From positions 4,154,001 through 4,218,000 of the forward strand of contig CM019066.1 of NCBI GenBank assembly GCA_009667805.1: a DNA stretch of 64,000 nucleotides. The letters are read 5' to 3'. Shown here piece by piece: positions 45,301 to 56,632 of the stretch. The stretch comes from Leptobrachium leishanense (lineage: Eukaryota > Chordata > Amphibia > Anura > Megophryidae). Both the position numbers and the translations under genes were made by a program. Numbering within the stretch: position 1 is the stretch's first letter; each line of letters begins with the position of its first letter. Below the pieces are notes generated by a model. That model saw only the letters and a program-made list of their open reading frames with translations, was not told the origin of the DNA and did no database searches.

Positions 45301-46030
45301 TTTGCCACTGTGTTTTTATTCTAATATCCGCGTTATTGAATAAGTGAATCTGAGAGTTTCCACCAGATGGAGCCAGAGCCTGTGTGTATAACTTTGATCA
45401 TATGGATTTTGGATTTTTATTCATGAACGTTACTTTGGAAAAAACATCTCCAAGATGAACCATTGCTTTGAATAAACGCAGGAAACAAATCAAAAATAGT
45501 AACTTAAAAACACTCCTTTTTTTTTTATATAAAAGTGTTCCAAACACTTCAGCTTTGCCGTCCGGTTCGCAAATATTTCCAGCTAAATAGTAAACTGGAG
45601 GCATATTGGGAATTTGTAAAATAAAAATAAGAAGCGCGTTTGCAGAATGTTTGTTAATGCACACGTTCATGTTATTCCACACGTCTACATGATGCAGAAA
45701 GCTAAGGATAACAAATGCTTAAAAAAAAAGAATCCTCTATTTCTATAAAATAAGTTTAACTATAAAAATGAAAACTTCTCCAGTTACTCATATTTACTCT
45801 TAATTTGTTGGTTAGGTTTCTTTATAAATGGATTATATATCCTCTTAATATCAAAAGTCAATATATTCTGCATGTGGTCTATTTATATAGAAAGAAAAAA
45901 TAGACAGGGACGGGTGTCTCTACTCGGACAATGTCTCCTTCTTGTTGACCTTTTTAGGTTAACATTTACATTTTTAAGTTTTGTCTTATGTGCTACATGT
46001 TAAAAGAAACGAAAATTAACAGTTGTCCTA
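45301..46030. other. Unassigned AT-rich sequence
   Basis: No supported gene, exon or element was recognised. Confidence 0.4.
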
Positions 46031-46035
46031 GTTTC

Positions 46036-47001
46036 TGTCACAGTCCGCGCCGAAGACGCCGGAGGAAGGGCAAGTAAGGTGCTGTTCCCCTTCCAGAATC
46101 AGGTTCCGTTCCAGAAATTACCGCTGCCTGGACTGGTGTCCAGGCACTCAGGGATCCAGAACAGGTTTCCCCTCACCTCTCCAGCTACAGGTGTGGGCTG
46201 GGCCTGGACCACCTATATAATCAGGCCTTACCATTCAGTGAATGCTTCTGCTTTGTCCTTCCTTGGAAGCCTCATGGTGTGCCAGTCCTGCGTGCTATGC
46301 ACTTCGCCTGTCTGAGACCCTTCATATCTGTACCCCGTGGAGACCACCTTCCTTGCTATATCCTGTCGTGACCCCCCCCCCCTCATCGCTGAATTCCTTC
46401 TGCAACCCCTTTCCTGGACATTCCTTGCAATCTCCATTCCTGGACTCTATCTGCAACTCCCATCACTACTTCAGATCCGCCTTTTGAGTGACCTCCTGTG
46501 TATGACCATCTGCTCTGGACTTTGCCCGCTGCCTGCCAAGACCCCTGCTTGTTCTGACCATTGTTATGTTACAGCCCTTCTGATACCTCGTCTGATATTA
46601 TTGTTGTTCCTTTTGTCCTCTGTGTCTCCTGGTCCTCCATCCTCTGTTTATCCAGTAAGTGTGTTCTTTAGTTTATCTGTTGTTATTCTGTGTTCAGTGT
46701 TCAGTCCAGTGCCTGTCCTGTCAGCTCTTTGTGTTTATTCGGTGTCCAGTCCTGTTATTGTGCTATTCAGTGTCATGTCCTGTCCACCCCTTCCTATCCC
46801 ATCTGCTCAGTGTACCCTGTTCTGAGTATATTGTATCTGACCCAGTCAGCTCCTTTACCGGTTATTACTTATCCATTGTCCCCTTCCTGGTTTTCTTCTG
46901 TTTCTCATTTAATAAACCTATTATTTCTGGTTTAACCCCACTCTCCTGCCTCTCTGTGTAACCACACCCAGGGCTCGGAACCCCCGGCACCAATCGTGAC
47001 A
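46036..47001 (+). repeat. Solo LTR, 966 bp, with 5-bp TSD
   Basis: Starts TGTCACAGTCCGCGCCG and ends CACCAATCGTGACA (inverted TGTCAC/GTGACA). GTTTC flanks both sides (46031-46035, 47002-47006). A TATATAA promoter-like word lies at about 46213, and AATAAA at 46910-46915 fits an LTR polyadenylation signal in + orientation. Open frames inside are pyrimidine-rich low-complexity sequence. A related fragment on the minus strand is at 62285-63000. Confidence 0.9.
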
Positions 47002-47006
47002 GTTTC

Positions 47007-48340
47007 ACTCTTAAGAAAAAGTTCAAAAACTTTGCTGCTGCATTGCAACGGCCAGTGAGAGGGCAGAATATAGGGAGAGCTCTGAGATCACTCACTGTAC
47101 AGTGAGAAGATTCGGGAGGTTATAATTGCTGAAAATTCCTGTACAGTGCAGATGCAAGGTGTAATTGCATCCATTGAAGTAATAGACAATGGATGGCAAG
47201 AAGAGGATTTGTAATTAACCCCTGCACTATCACATTCTCTTGAAACATGGTATGTGACGTTAACAAATATAGGGTAAAATAAAAGTGTTACTCAGAAATT
47301 GTTATTTTGAGTTAGCAAATTTAAAATAATTTGCTCATTTTAAATTTTTCATGTATTCGTTTATCCTTTACAGAAATATTGTTGAAATGTAAGATTCTGA
47401 GCTCTAGATGGTGTCCATTATCCCTGTACAGCAGTGAGTGACCCCACAGCTCTCCCTGTATTATGCGCTCTCCCTGGCAGCGTTAATCTATTTGAACTTT
47501 TGTTACAGTGAGGTTTCGGGCTGCTATTTGCAAATGGATTATGGCTCTCCAGGGTGCGTGGAGAGACCTAAAACAAATGCATTTGTTTCTCCACAGGGAA
47601 ACCCTAATCTTGCTTTAAAAAGGTGTGAAAATGGTCTTTTGATATGCTAATGAGTCCTGTTTTAATGCAAAATCGAGATCACTAGATTTTGGGTGTGAAC
47701 GGGTTAATGTCCAATAACATCGCCTTGGTGCACCAATTTGTACATATATTGTAATGTTCCCTAGTATCTTGTCCTATTAGCTCAGCTTTTATGTTTTTTT
47801 AGTAAACATTTTGTCTTATTTTGTGACCGTCGATTTGTTGTTCTTAACGTTTATAGTTTAGCGAGTGAATAGAAAATTCTCTGTGGTAAAGTAGACGCTA
47901 CAACATTTCAGAAATAGGTCTGTGAAATGGGTGAAGACTCATTTTCCGTTTACCTCACATATTTATTTGGTGTTGACATTTTGCTAGATGCAATCTCCTA
48001 AAACGTCTTCCAAGGAATATGTAATTTTTTTCCCATTATTTCTATTCTTTACAACAAAATACTTGTTAAGTGGAACAAGGATTTAACTTTTTCCAGTCAA
48101 TTCGCTTTTAGACATTTATTAGGTATAATTATTCTGATGGAAAGAAGATGTGTAGATGTAGGGATTTCAGAAAATCATATTCAAGAAATTGTTTCCAGGA
48201 GGGTTACAGCCAAAACCTTAACATTTGTTCCTTAAAAGGATAAATAAAAAAAAAAAATATATAACATTTAGTTTTATAGGATTCACCTTGTTAGCGAATT
48301 TTCAGCACTACTGATGCTGAAGTTAAAATAGGTTTCATGG
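47007..48340. other. Mostly unassigned, with a dispersed repeat at 47395-47530
   Basis: The block GATGGTGTCCATTATCCCTG...CTCTCCCTGTATTATGCGC matches 22452-22512. TAATGTTACAG-style AT-rich sequence surrounds it. No gene was supported. Confidence 0.5.
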
Positions 48341-48344
48341 TTAA

Positions 48345-48777
48345 GGCTGGTGTCAGACGAGCGTAGTGTTCACGTCCGTGATTGCGCCTAAAAGTACATC
48401 CGTGATAGCATGACAGGAAGCCCATTGGAGCCCGTTACACGAAGTACGTCCGCACTGAACTGCGGACGCACAACGGCCGCGGCCCACGGACGCAAGGCAG
48501 GCAAGAACGTACAACCGCTAGAACGGCCGCACAAAGTGCGCTGCGTCCGCAACGTCTGCATAGCTTTGTGTGTGAGTGATGGAACGTGGTCAGACGGACT
48601 GCATTTATACGTCCAGCATTTTTCACGGACAAAATGGTTTTGCATTTTAATTTATTTTTCCCTCCTACATCTGTCAAAAATAACTTCAGTGAAAAAACGG
48701 ACTGTGTGACCACTACTGCGTCTTCCATACTGCACGGACGTACAGTCCGTAGAAATCACGCTCGTCTGACCCTAGCC
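48345..48777. mobile_element. CpG-rich MITE (family B), copy 4
   Basis: Ends GGCTGGTGTCAGACGAGCG and, from the right, GGCTAGGGTCAGACGAGCG, with TTAA on both sides (48341-48344, 48778-48781), or TAA/TTA if 3 bp. The interior repeats GTCCGC, ACGTCC and CGGACG. Confidence 0.85.
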
Positions 48778-48954
48778 TTAAACCACAGTTGGCTGGACCA
48801 GAGGCTGTCCAGGCCCATGGAACGGCCTACTGGCCCTGGTTGATGCAGCCATAAAATGACCCTGTGTCACAGTGGCACCCGGCGTGAGCTGACGTGGTAC
48901 CCATTTTAGGGATTGATAGCCCAGAAGGCAGGAGTGCTGCTAGCTGCATAACAG

Positions 48955-49345
48955 GCAGACTGGGTGGTGTAGAGGTAACATCACTGCTCTGCGTGGAGAG
49001 AGCCGGTGGAGACATGGGTTCGATCCCCAGGAGCACCTCTCCAGTAAGTGTCCTCGGGCAAGACACCTAACGGTATATACTCGCCACCCAGGACATACTT
49101 GGTGGTGGATACATGGAACAGTCTTCCAGTAGAAGTGGTAGAAGCCAAAACAGTAATTGAATTTAAGCAGACATGGGATAGGCATAAGGCTATCCTAAAC
49201 AAAAGATAAATCCAGGTAAAGTATCCATGTAATTGGGCAGACTAGATGGGCCGCAAGGTTCTTATCTGCCGACATTTTTCTATGTTTCTATGTTTCTACT
49301 TGAAAACGAGAGAAATCTCAATGTATCCTTCCTGGTAAAATCCTT
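48955..49345 (+). mobile_element. tRNA-derived SINE, complete, split by a CR1 tail
   Basis: An A box (TGGTGTAGAGG, 48964-48974) and a B box (GGTTCGATCCC, 49018-49028) mark a tRNA-like pol III head. A conserved GTGTCCTCGGGCAAGACACC block follows, similar to the central domain of several vertebrate SINE superfamilies. The 3' tail ACCCAGGACATACTTG...AAAACGAGAGAAATCTCAAT then CCTTCCTGGTAAAATCC recurs as fragments across the window. A CR1 3' end (49096-49300) interrupts the tail with TACTTG on both sides. Confidence 0.85.
49096..49300 (+). mobile_element. CR1 LINE 3' end nested in the SINE
   Basis: Reads VVDTWNSLPVEVVEAKTVIE-like codons with small changes (GTGGTGGATACATGGAACAG), then CAGACTAGATGGGCC...TCTTATCTGCCGACATTTTTC and TATGTTTCTATGTTTC. 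Same subfamily as 10930-11575. TACTTG flanks it on both sides (49090-49095; 49299-49304 region), a short target duplication. Confidence 0.9.
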
Positions 49346-50239
49346 TCTCAAAAACAAAAAAAGATGCAGCATCACACATCTGCACAAGGAAAGCAGCAGA
49401 AAGGACATACTACCGAAGGGCAAGGATTAAGGGGAGAACCAAACACACAGGCACTCAGCATCATACAAGGAAACCCTAAATTGAACACCAGCCTTTAGAT
49501 GGCTGTCTCTAAACTAAGGGTGGGTACAGTACTGCTGGGTGAATGTAAATAAAATAAAACACAGCGAAGTACAAAGGAGGATATCAAGAGAAGAAGTCAA
49601 AGAACAAAAGCCAGAGTTAGGAACCAGAACATATGCTATTCATTAAAGGCAAAACTCAGGTGAATTGACTGGAGAAGTGAAAAATCCAGGTCAAAATAGC
49701 CAAACCAGAAAAATTCTTCCATTTATCTCACTTTCCAAATCTGCTATTTGGTCTAGATCGTTCTTTTCTGCCAATTCTCCTGTTTCACGCTTTAGTAAAT
49801 AGACCTGATATTCTTACAAAGCCAGGAGTCAGAACCAGAATGGATAGTCAGACAGCGCCAAGAGTCAGAACCAGATCTGATAGTCAGACAAAGCCAGGAG
49901 TCAGACCAGATCGGATAGTCAGACAAAGCCTGGAGTCAGAACCAGATCGGATAGTCAGACAAAGCCAGGAGTTGGTACACAATAATATCACACAGCCAAA
50001 ACAGAAAAATAAACCACACTGGAGCAAGGTGGGGAAAACAATAACAGGAGAAAAAAATAAAAAAATATAACCAAAACAAATGGAAAGAAAAAGGCAAATG
50101 AAGGGATAAACAGACAAGAGAAATCGTAAACCAAAAAATAAACTGAACTAAATAAACAAAGGGAAAATAACGGAGAGAAATACTGGAAGCAGGAACAAAA
50201 TAACAGGCAGCAGAAAAACCCTTATAATAGAACATTGCT
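49346..50239. repeat. Unassigned region with a 37-bp tandem repeat
   Basis: At 49820-49975 about four units of AGCCAGGAGTCAGAACCAGA then TCGGATAGTCAGACAA occur. Similar words are common next to LTRs of frog retrotransposons, but no LTR was found here. The rest shows no gene. Confidence 0.6.
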
Positions 50240-51057
50240 GAATGGTTGTCTTTGGTGGCATTCGGCGATCTGTTTGGCAGTCAGCGGCTCCACGTTTGTA
50301 GAACTTCGGGCACCGCGTGTTGAATAGTGAATTCACCGCAGGCAGGGCCGGATTAAGATCTCTATGGGCCTGGAGCTGAAGATTTTGGTGGCTTTTTTTG
50401 GAATTTAGTGAAATTAAAACATATTTTAGGTTATTTAATAGTGCAGATACGTGTATATCTAACCAGGCTGTTACTGTGTGAAGAAATTTCCATTCAGATT
50501 TCAATGTGTAAAATAATTTTTTTCAAATTTTATCATCCGAACCTTTGTGGTTATATATATTTGCAAGAATATAAATTCTTACATATTCTATAGGGAATTC
50601 TTGTTAAAAAAATTGAAATGGGAACCGGTTAGCGTTACTGCAGTTTTCTGAGAAAATATACTATTTTAACTAAAAAAAAATATTTATATTTCCCTTGTGT
50701 TTTGCAGGATAGCGTTTTATGAGTAATATGACTATGTATAAAATACTGAACTTGCTCCCAGCTTGGGAAATGAGAAGGTGAGTAATGGCAGTGGTATTGC
50801 TCATTAAATAAGTGACAAATGGACAATGCCATCGCTTTTGGAACTAAAAATATATAAATAAAAAAAGTTTTTTCTTTTTTTATCAATTTTACATGGTCAA
50901 GTTTAGACTCTGACCTGTCCAATGACACCTCACTTGACCTTGTGAGGTGTAAAGATTAGTGACACAGGGTTCCAAAGCCCCCCCCCCCAGAGCTCTCTCC
51001 TGCAGTGCGGCATTTAGGTTCTTGATGTAACAATTTGTAATAACGGATTGTGCCATC

Positions 51058-51991
51058 CACGGCCGGACAGTCCATGGAGCAGGGTGGAGCAGCTGCTCCA
51101 GGCAGCCCTTTGTCAGGGGCAGCATTTTGCCACCCTGGCAAAGGCTGTGGCATGGAGAGCGCTCGGCCCGAACAAGGCACGGCCCTTCAGCAGGCTGGTG
51201 TTTCGTGGAGAAAGCCAGCTGCGCCCGCCCCTCTAGCAAGCTGTGCCCACCACTTTCAGCAGGCCTCGCCCACCCCTTATTAGGGAGAGACTGGCCACTT
51301 CATCTGCCCAATGATTGATACACCAGATCTTGAATTAGAGATATGGGGGTGCTCTGGACCTGTCTGACCCCGTGGATAATATTGGTGCCCATCTGTGTGT
51401 ATCCAGGGGGCTCTGTTTAATGTGTTGGTTGTTTCCAGGAGAACAGGTTTTGAGCTAGACCTGTTTCTAGGGGAGGGACTTGACATCTGGTCACTGCAGG
51501 GAATGCGGTGCTGGCCAGGATCTGGGATGCTGCAGGGTCAGGGCTCCATGGCTGAGTCTGTGGATGGAGATGAGCTGGGGAGTGATGACGGGTTCCAGGG
51601 AGAGAGGCCTTGTCGCACCTACTACTGCCTTTACCTGCACCAAGCAGGGAGGTCAGACCTGCCTGGTACTCAGTCTGGGGGGAGGGGTCATTTACCAGAC
51701 TGAGACACCTGACCACTGTGTATTACACACACAGCTATCAATTTCCAGACTGACAGGTCAAATCTCTATATAACCCTCACTGTGCATGTTGTTATTTTTC
51801 AGCCTGTCACAGCCGCTGGCAGCCAGTGAGTTTGATTGCTGTGGAGCTCTGTTACGCTCATACACACCGCTCATTACTGAGTTTTATTGCTGTGGAGCTT
51901 TGTAATAAGCTCATACACATTGCATTTTTTTTATGGGGGGGCAGCAATTCGTCCATCGCTCCAAGCAGCACAGTGGCTTGGGCCGGCCCTG
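51058..51991. mobile_element. Second-level nested hAT (934 bp)
   Basis: GTGCCATC is duplicated at 51050-51057 and 51992-51999. The ends are CACGGCCGGACAG and, from the right, CAGGGCCGGCCCAAG, related to the host hAT ends. Subterminal GGAGCAGC/GCTGCTCC words. Interior has (TTGCTGTGGAGCT) repeats near 51836-51900. No coding capacity. Confidence 0.92.
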
Positions 51992-52238
51992 GTGCCATCA
52001 CCTCCACACTTGTTGGTGACATGAGAAATGAGATGGTGAGTTAGTGCAGCATCATTGTTCACTTTAGAATTGTAAAGTGAATAATCTTGCGGTGTTAGAA
52101 AGGAAAAATAAATAATTTATTTTATTTTTATTGTTACATAAGACCTGCTCTGATCTTTCCAGTGATAACTCACATGACCCTGTTGCTGCTATGGAGTTGG
52201 AGATACAGGGGTCCAAATGCAGAATCAATGCAGACATA

Positions 52239-53082
52239 AGGGGTCATTCAAAGAGATCTGAATTGTGGCCGAAAGGTAACCGAACACTGAAATTAAGCGT
52301 ACGGTTACCTTTCCTGGCCATTCGGCTATTCAGAGAGCAGGCAGTTTGCCAAATCTTGGCAAATTGCCTGCACATACGGTGCCTGTTCGAGGGCAGTGAA
52401 TTCCCCACAAAGAAACAATGCTTCCTCTATTCAGAGAACACAAAACAACAGGGAAAAGTTGCCGATATGCCCTGCCATTCGGTGGTTTCATTTGGCATTA
52501 TTATTCAGACGAATCCCATTGGCTTCAATGTTAAAAATATTCCCGTTGTAATTCAATATCTAATAAACCGTTTAATATTTTATTCTGCAGTAAAAAGTCT
52601 CTTTATTTATAGATTTTTTTTAGGATCTGTTTGGGATTTATTTGGCAAAAATGTCTTCCCGTTTTTTTTGTTTTTTTTTATCGTCTTTTCTTTTTACTGT
52701 AACAGCCCTTTTTATTATCATTCATCGGATCTTATATGTAAATTCCAGACATTTTCGTTCAGTAGTTTTTTTGCAAACAGCGTTTCACTTTTCAAACTTT
52801 CAACCGTACTGGTTTTTTTCACCTCATTTTTCTGCGTGTCAGGTTTTTCCAACTGCTGTGATCAGCAGCTAGTCGGGTGTGTTCGATGGGGTTAATCCAT
52901 CTGTTTCTGCGGGTTTTGCGGTGAGTGTCCGTTGGGTTTGCGGCGGGTTTTCCCTGCAGTACGTCGGCCGGGTGGTGCTTGCTGAATACACCGCAGGGTC
53001 AGCGAAAAAGGACCGCCGAATTGCAGGGAACGAAAAGTCACCGAATGTGTGGTTACTTTTCAATTCTCTTTGAATAACCCTG
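52239..53082. mobile_element. MITE family A, nested copy in hAT
   Basis: Left end AGGGGTCATTCAAAGAG (first base altered) and, from the right, CAGGGTTATTCAAAGAGAATTG, flanked by ATA on both sides (52236-52238, 53083-53085). Shares CCTGCCATTCGGTGGTTTCAT and GCTGAATACACCGCAGGGTC with the other copies. Confidence 0.87.
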
Positions 53083-53235
53083 ATAGTTATCCTTTTTCTG
53101 GGGCATGGGTCTAGAGCTGCTGCTCCATCAGCCCCTATGTTAATCCGGCCCTGACCGCAGGGTTGGCGAACTGGAATTGCCAAAGTGCACTGAATGAGAA
53201 AGCACTGAAATTTAGTTGTTTTCTGAATAACCCTC

Positions 53236-53278
<43 letters not shown>

Positions 53279-53404
53279 GATGAAAGTCCTGACTGACTCA
53301 ACACCCAGCTGAAACCGTTTAACCTAGGAACATGAAATTTTGAAGGTACACTGTTTTTATGATGTGGGCACCCACTAAGGAAGGATTTCTGGAAACTCAG
53401 CCCC

Positions 53405-55570
53405 AAAGGGGGTTGAATATTTTAAACAGGATACCTATAGCTCGAAAACAGAAGATGTTACAGACGTGAAAATTGGTATTTAGATTTGTCCCAAAAAATA
53501 AAATAAGTATTTTAACGTTTTTCAAAAATCCAAGTTGGGGAGGTGAAGAAAAGGGGGTTGAATATTTTAAACAGGATACCTATATCTCAAAAACAGGAGA
53601 TATTACAGATGTGATATTTGGTATTTACAATCTTTGTGCACATAGCAAACATGTGTTTTTTACTATTTTCTGAAAATCCATTTAACCACTTGGCTGCTAT
53701 GGACGCGTTCAGCGCGTCCAGACAAGTGGTTCTCCTGTGCTACGGACGCGCTCAGCGCGTCCGAGCACAGGAGGCAGCAATTTGCCGGATACCGGCGGAT
53801 TGCTGCGCCCCCCTGGTGCGGGCTGACATCTTGGATGTCAGCCCAGCACTCGGGAGCCCGGCGGGGACATTAGATGTCATTGCGGCGACGCAATGACATC
53901 TAATTCAGGCGCCCCCCCCGCATGTGCGGAGGAGGCGCCTGAAAGGGAGGGGGGAGGTCCTTCGGACCTCTCTCCCTCCCGATCGCCAGGGAGCAGGGGG
54001 TTAATACAGGCACCGCTTGGAAGGGCACAGCCTGCCCTTCCAAACGGTGGCTGTCATTAACCCCTGGGGAGCCGGATCACGAATCGGCGCTGAAAAGCGC
54101 CGGTTCGTGATCCTTTCCCGGAGCTGGCCGACATCTTGGATGTCGGCCAAGCCTCCGGAAACTCCCCCTGAGGACTGGCGTCATCGTGCATAGCACGATG
54201 ACGCCAGTCCTGGAGTTAACCCCTAGCTGCGACCAACGATCCGTGGCAGCTAGGGGTTAAAGTTTGGTACTGTTGGATCGGCCAGAGCATGGCCGTTCCA
54301 ACGATACCAAACATGACTGTGAAAAAAGTTTTTTAAAAAAAATAAAAATTAAAAATAAAAATAAAAAAATATTTAAAAAAAAATTCTAAAAAAAAAATAA
54401 ACAAGTTTTTTTTTTTTTTGGTTTGTTAATGCAGCAATATTGTTCCCATTTCAATTATAATGTGAACAATGATGCTGCACTAACGATTTTTGTATGCGGT
54501 GCGTTTGTTAAAAATCTCGTAATTTCCCCCCAAAAAAAAAGGACCAACGAGACCCCATTTCTAATTTTTTTAACAAGCGCACCCCATACAAAATATAACC
54601 GCAATTGCTCGCATGTTAAAATGTGAAAAAAATACACTTTACACGTTGTAAATTATTGAAAATTCATATTTTATTGCATTTTTTGTTATAATATACAGAC
54701 AGGTCATGACGTATACATATAATAATGCCATATTATTAATCTGCCGAGTCTGACGGAAAGAACGATATATAATATGTCTGGGTCATATACTAAAATAAGC
54801 CTTCAAAACACGTTTAAACATGATGAGCAAAACCGGTAAATATGACCTCAGCGCAGAGGCGTGAAACGCCTCAGCAGCGAAAGGGTTAAGGGGGGTCAGG
54901 GGAAAGGGGTGTGAATACTCTTATCAGTATACCTATATGCCAAAAAACAATGATGTTACAGGTGTGAAATTTGGTATTTACAATCTTGAAAACAAAAACA
55001 CGTTTTTTACCACTCACCAAGTGGGGGGGTGAAAAAGGGTGGTTGAATATTTTAAACCGTATACCTATATCTCAAAAACAGAAGATATTACAGACGTGAA
55101 AATTGGTATGTAGATTCGTTTTGAAAAACCGCATATTTTACCTTTTTCCAAAAATTGAGTGGGGGGGGGCGGCAAAAAGGGGGTTGAATACTTTTATCAG
55201 TATACCTATATTTCAAAAACCAAAGATGTTACGGGTGTGAAATTTGGTAATTACAATCTACGCGAAAAAACCCAAACATGTGTTTTACCATTTTCCAAAA
55301 ATTCAGATAAGGGATGTGAATACTCTTCAGTATACCTATATTTCAAAAACCAAAGATGTTACAGGCGTGAAAATTGTTATTTACAATCTTCTTGAAAAAT
55401 AAACAAACACGTGTTCTACCATTTTCCAAAGATCCAATTGGGGCATGAAAAAGGGGGGTGAATATTTTTAAACAGGATACTTCTATCTCAAAAACAGAAG
55501 GTGTTACAGACATGAAAATTGGTATTTAGAATCTTCTTGAAAAATAAAAACACGCATTTTGCCATTTTCC
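53405..55570 (+). repeat. Tandem repeats of about 135 bp in the Helitron, about 7 copies
   Basis: Units share GGGGTTGAATATTTTAAACAGG, ATACCTATATCTCAAAAACAG, GATGTTACAGACGTGAAA and TTGGTATTTACAATCTT. Copies start at about 53410, 53550, 54905, 55040, 55175, 55315 and 55455; the array is interrupted at 53686-54885. Confidence 0.85.
53686..54885. mobile_element. piggyBac-like MITE (1.2 kb) with strong internal hairpins
   Basis: TTAA lies at both borders (53682-53685, 54886-54889). The ends are CCACTTGGCTGCTATGG and, from the right, CCCTTTCGCTGCTGAGG, resembling piggyBac/Looper CCCTTT-GCTGC ends. Internal hairpins include GGACGCGCTCAGCGCGTCC, GACATCTTGGATGTC, ATGTCATTGCG-GCGACGCAATGACAT, and GGCGTCATCGTGC-ATAGCACGATGACGCC. 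A gene-free, A-rich stretch occupies 54320-54420. Confidence 0.85.
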
Positions 55571-55817
55571 AAAAATCCAGTTGATACACTGGATGAGCAG
55601 ATCACAGGAATGCTGTTACTTCACACAGAATGGAGTCTCTATGCAGCTCCTCTCACAGCCAGGGCTCGCACACTCCCTCATTGCTCTAGCATGTCTGCTT
55701 CCCTCTCACAGCCAGGCCACACACTCCCTCGCTGCTCCAGCATTTCTGCTTCCTTTTCACAGCCAGGCCTAACACACACCCTCAATGCTGCAGCGAGGGA
55801 GAACCTGTGATATTATT

Positions 55818-56632
55818 GCAGAACCACAAACCACCTAAGCTTTGTAATGGCACCAGATTGCAAATAAAAGCACTCCACGGAAATGTGATCGAAGGCTATG
55901 GCGCTAACCGCTTCTGGTTGGGGGAGTTTGTGTTCATACCAAGAATACCTCTTATACCTTCAGAATATCCGTTTCAATAAGGCGTTCACCCTACAAGTTT
56001 GTTTTGCGATTACCACCAACAAGTCTCTGTGGCAGACTTTGAAGGTAGCGGGAATTGACCTAAGAGAAGTCTGCTTCTCACATGGGCACTTTTATGTTGC
56101 CTGTTCCAGAGTGAGCTCAAATACTAGGCTTGTGCACCGATTTTTTTTTTTTCGGTTCGATTCGATTTTTCGGATTTTTAAACTTTTCGATTCGGCTCGT
56201 TTCGACCGATTTCTGTTTCGATTCAGTTCGGCTCGACTCATTTTTCGTGTACATTTTTTCGGAATTTTGACCATTTTTCGTATTTTCGTGTCACTTAGCT
56301 CGTTTTTTGTATCGACTTTTCGTATTTTCGGAAATTTTCGTTTTTTCGGAACGTCTGTTCTCGTTTCAAAGCAATAAATTTCGATTTGACACATTTCAAG
56401 TACATTCGAAAATTCCGAAAATATTTCGTTTCGGCTCGGAAAACTTTTCGGATCTGCCATTTTCGGATCTAAAAATTTTCGGAAAATCGGCCGGATCCGA
56501 AAACACGAATCGGGAAATTTCGTGAAAATTCCGAAACCCGAAACGCACATCCCTATCAAATATCTCTCTGCTGATCCGAGCACCTGAAAGAAGAACCACT
56601 AATGTAGTTTATAATGAAGTACCCAAATAGGT
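55818..56632 (+). pseudogene. Helitron Pif1-type helicase, C-terminal fragment
   Basis: Forward translation gives NHKPPKLCNGTRLQIKALHG, then FVFIPRIPLIPSEYPFQ and a stop. A shifted frame continues with VCFAITTNKSLWQTLKVAGI and DLREVCFSHGHFYVACSRVS, the helicase motif V/VI region. A hAT MITE (56125-56555) interrupts the next codons, and the frame resumes as ISLLIRAPERRTTNVVYNEV then PK-stop. This matches the end of Helitron Rep/helicase proteins, which unwind DNA during rolling-circle transposition. Upstream Rep and helicase domains are absent, replaced by tandem repeats. Confidence 0.9.
56125..56555. mobile_element. hAT MITE (family D), copy 2, in the helicase
   Basis: Ends TAGGCTTGTGCACCGA and, from the right, TAGGGATGTGCGTTTCGG. 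The flanks TCAAATAC (56117-56124) and TCAAATAT (56556-56563) are an 8-bp duplication with one change. Inverted relative to 37775-38498 and lacking the SINE-tail array. Confidence 0.93.

Larger units (their letters stand above)
50343..53153. mobile_element. Non-autonomous hAT (2.8 kb), perfect 8-bp TSD
   Basis: ACCGCAGG occurs at 50335-50342 and 53154-53161. Ends are CAGGGCCGGATTAAGATC and, from the right, CAGGGCCGGATTAACATAG. No transposase was found. It contains another hAT (51058-51991) and a family A MITE (52239-53082). Confidence 0.94.
50240..53234. mobile_element. MITE family A remnant split by a hAT element
   Basis: 50240-50342 (GGCATTCGGCGATCTG, GAATAGTGAATTCACCGCAGG) and 53154-53234 (CAGGGTTGGCGAAC...TTTCTGAATAACCCTC) are the two halves of one copy, separated by the hAT at 50343-53153. 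The left terminus is missing. Confidence 0.75.

Noticed and set aside
46079..46961. Hydrophobic open frames of 80-160 codons
   Set aside because: They lie inside the solo LTR, are pyrimidine-rich, overlap in several frames, and show no conserved domain.
48955..49030. Functional tRNA gene
   Set aside because: A and B boxes are present, but the folded arms are poor and the sequence continues into a SINE body and tail.
53233..53280. Exact 5' end of the Helitron relic
   Set aside because: A TC next to the (TA)n run could be the start, but the preceding base is C rather than A, so I did not fix the boundary.
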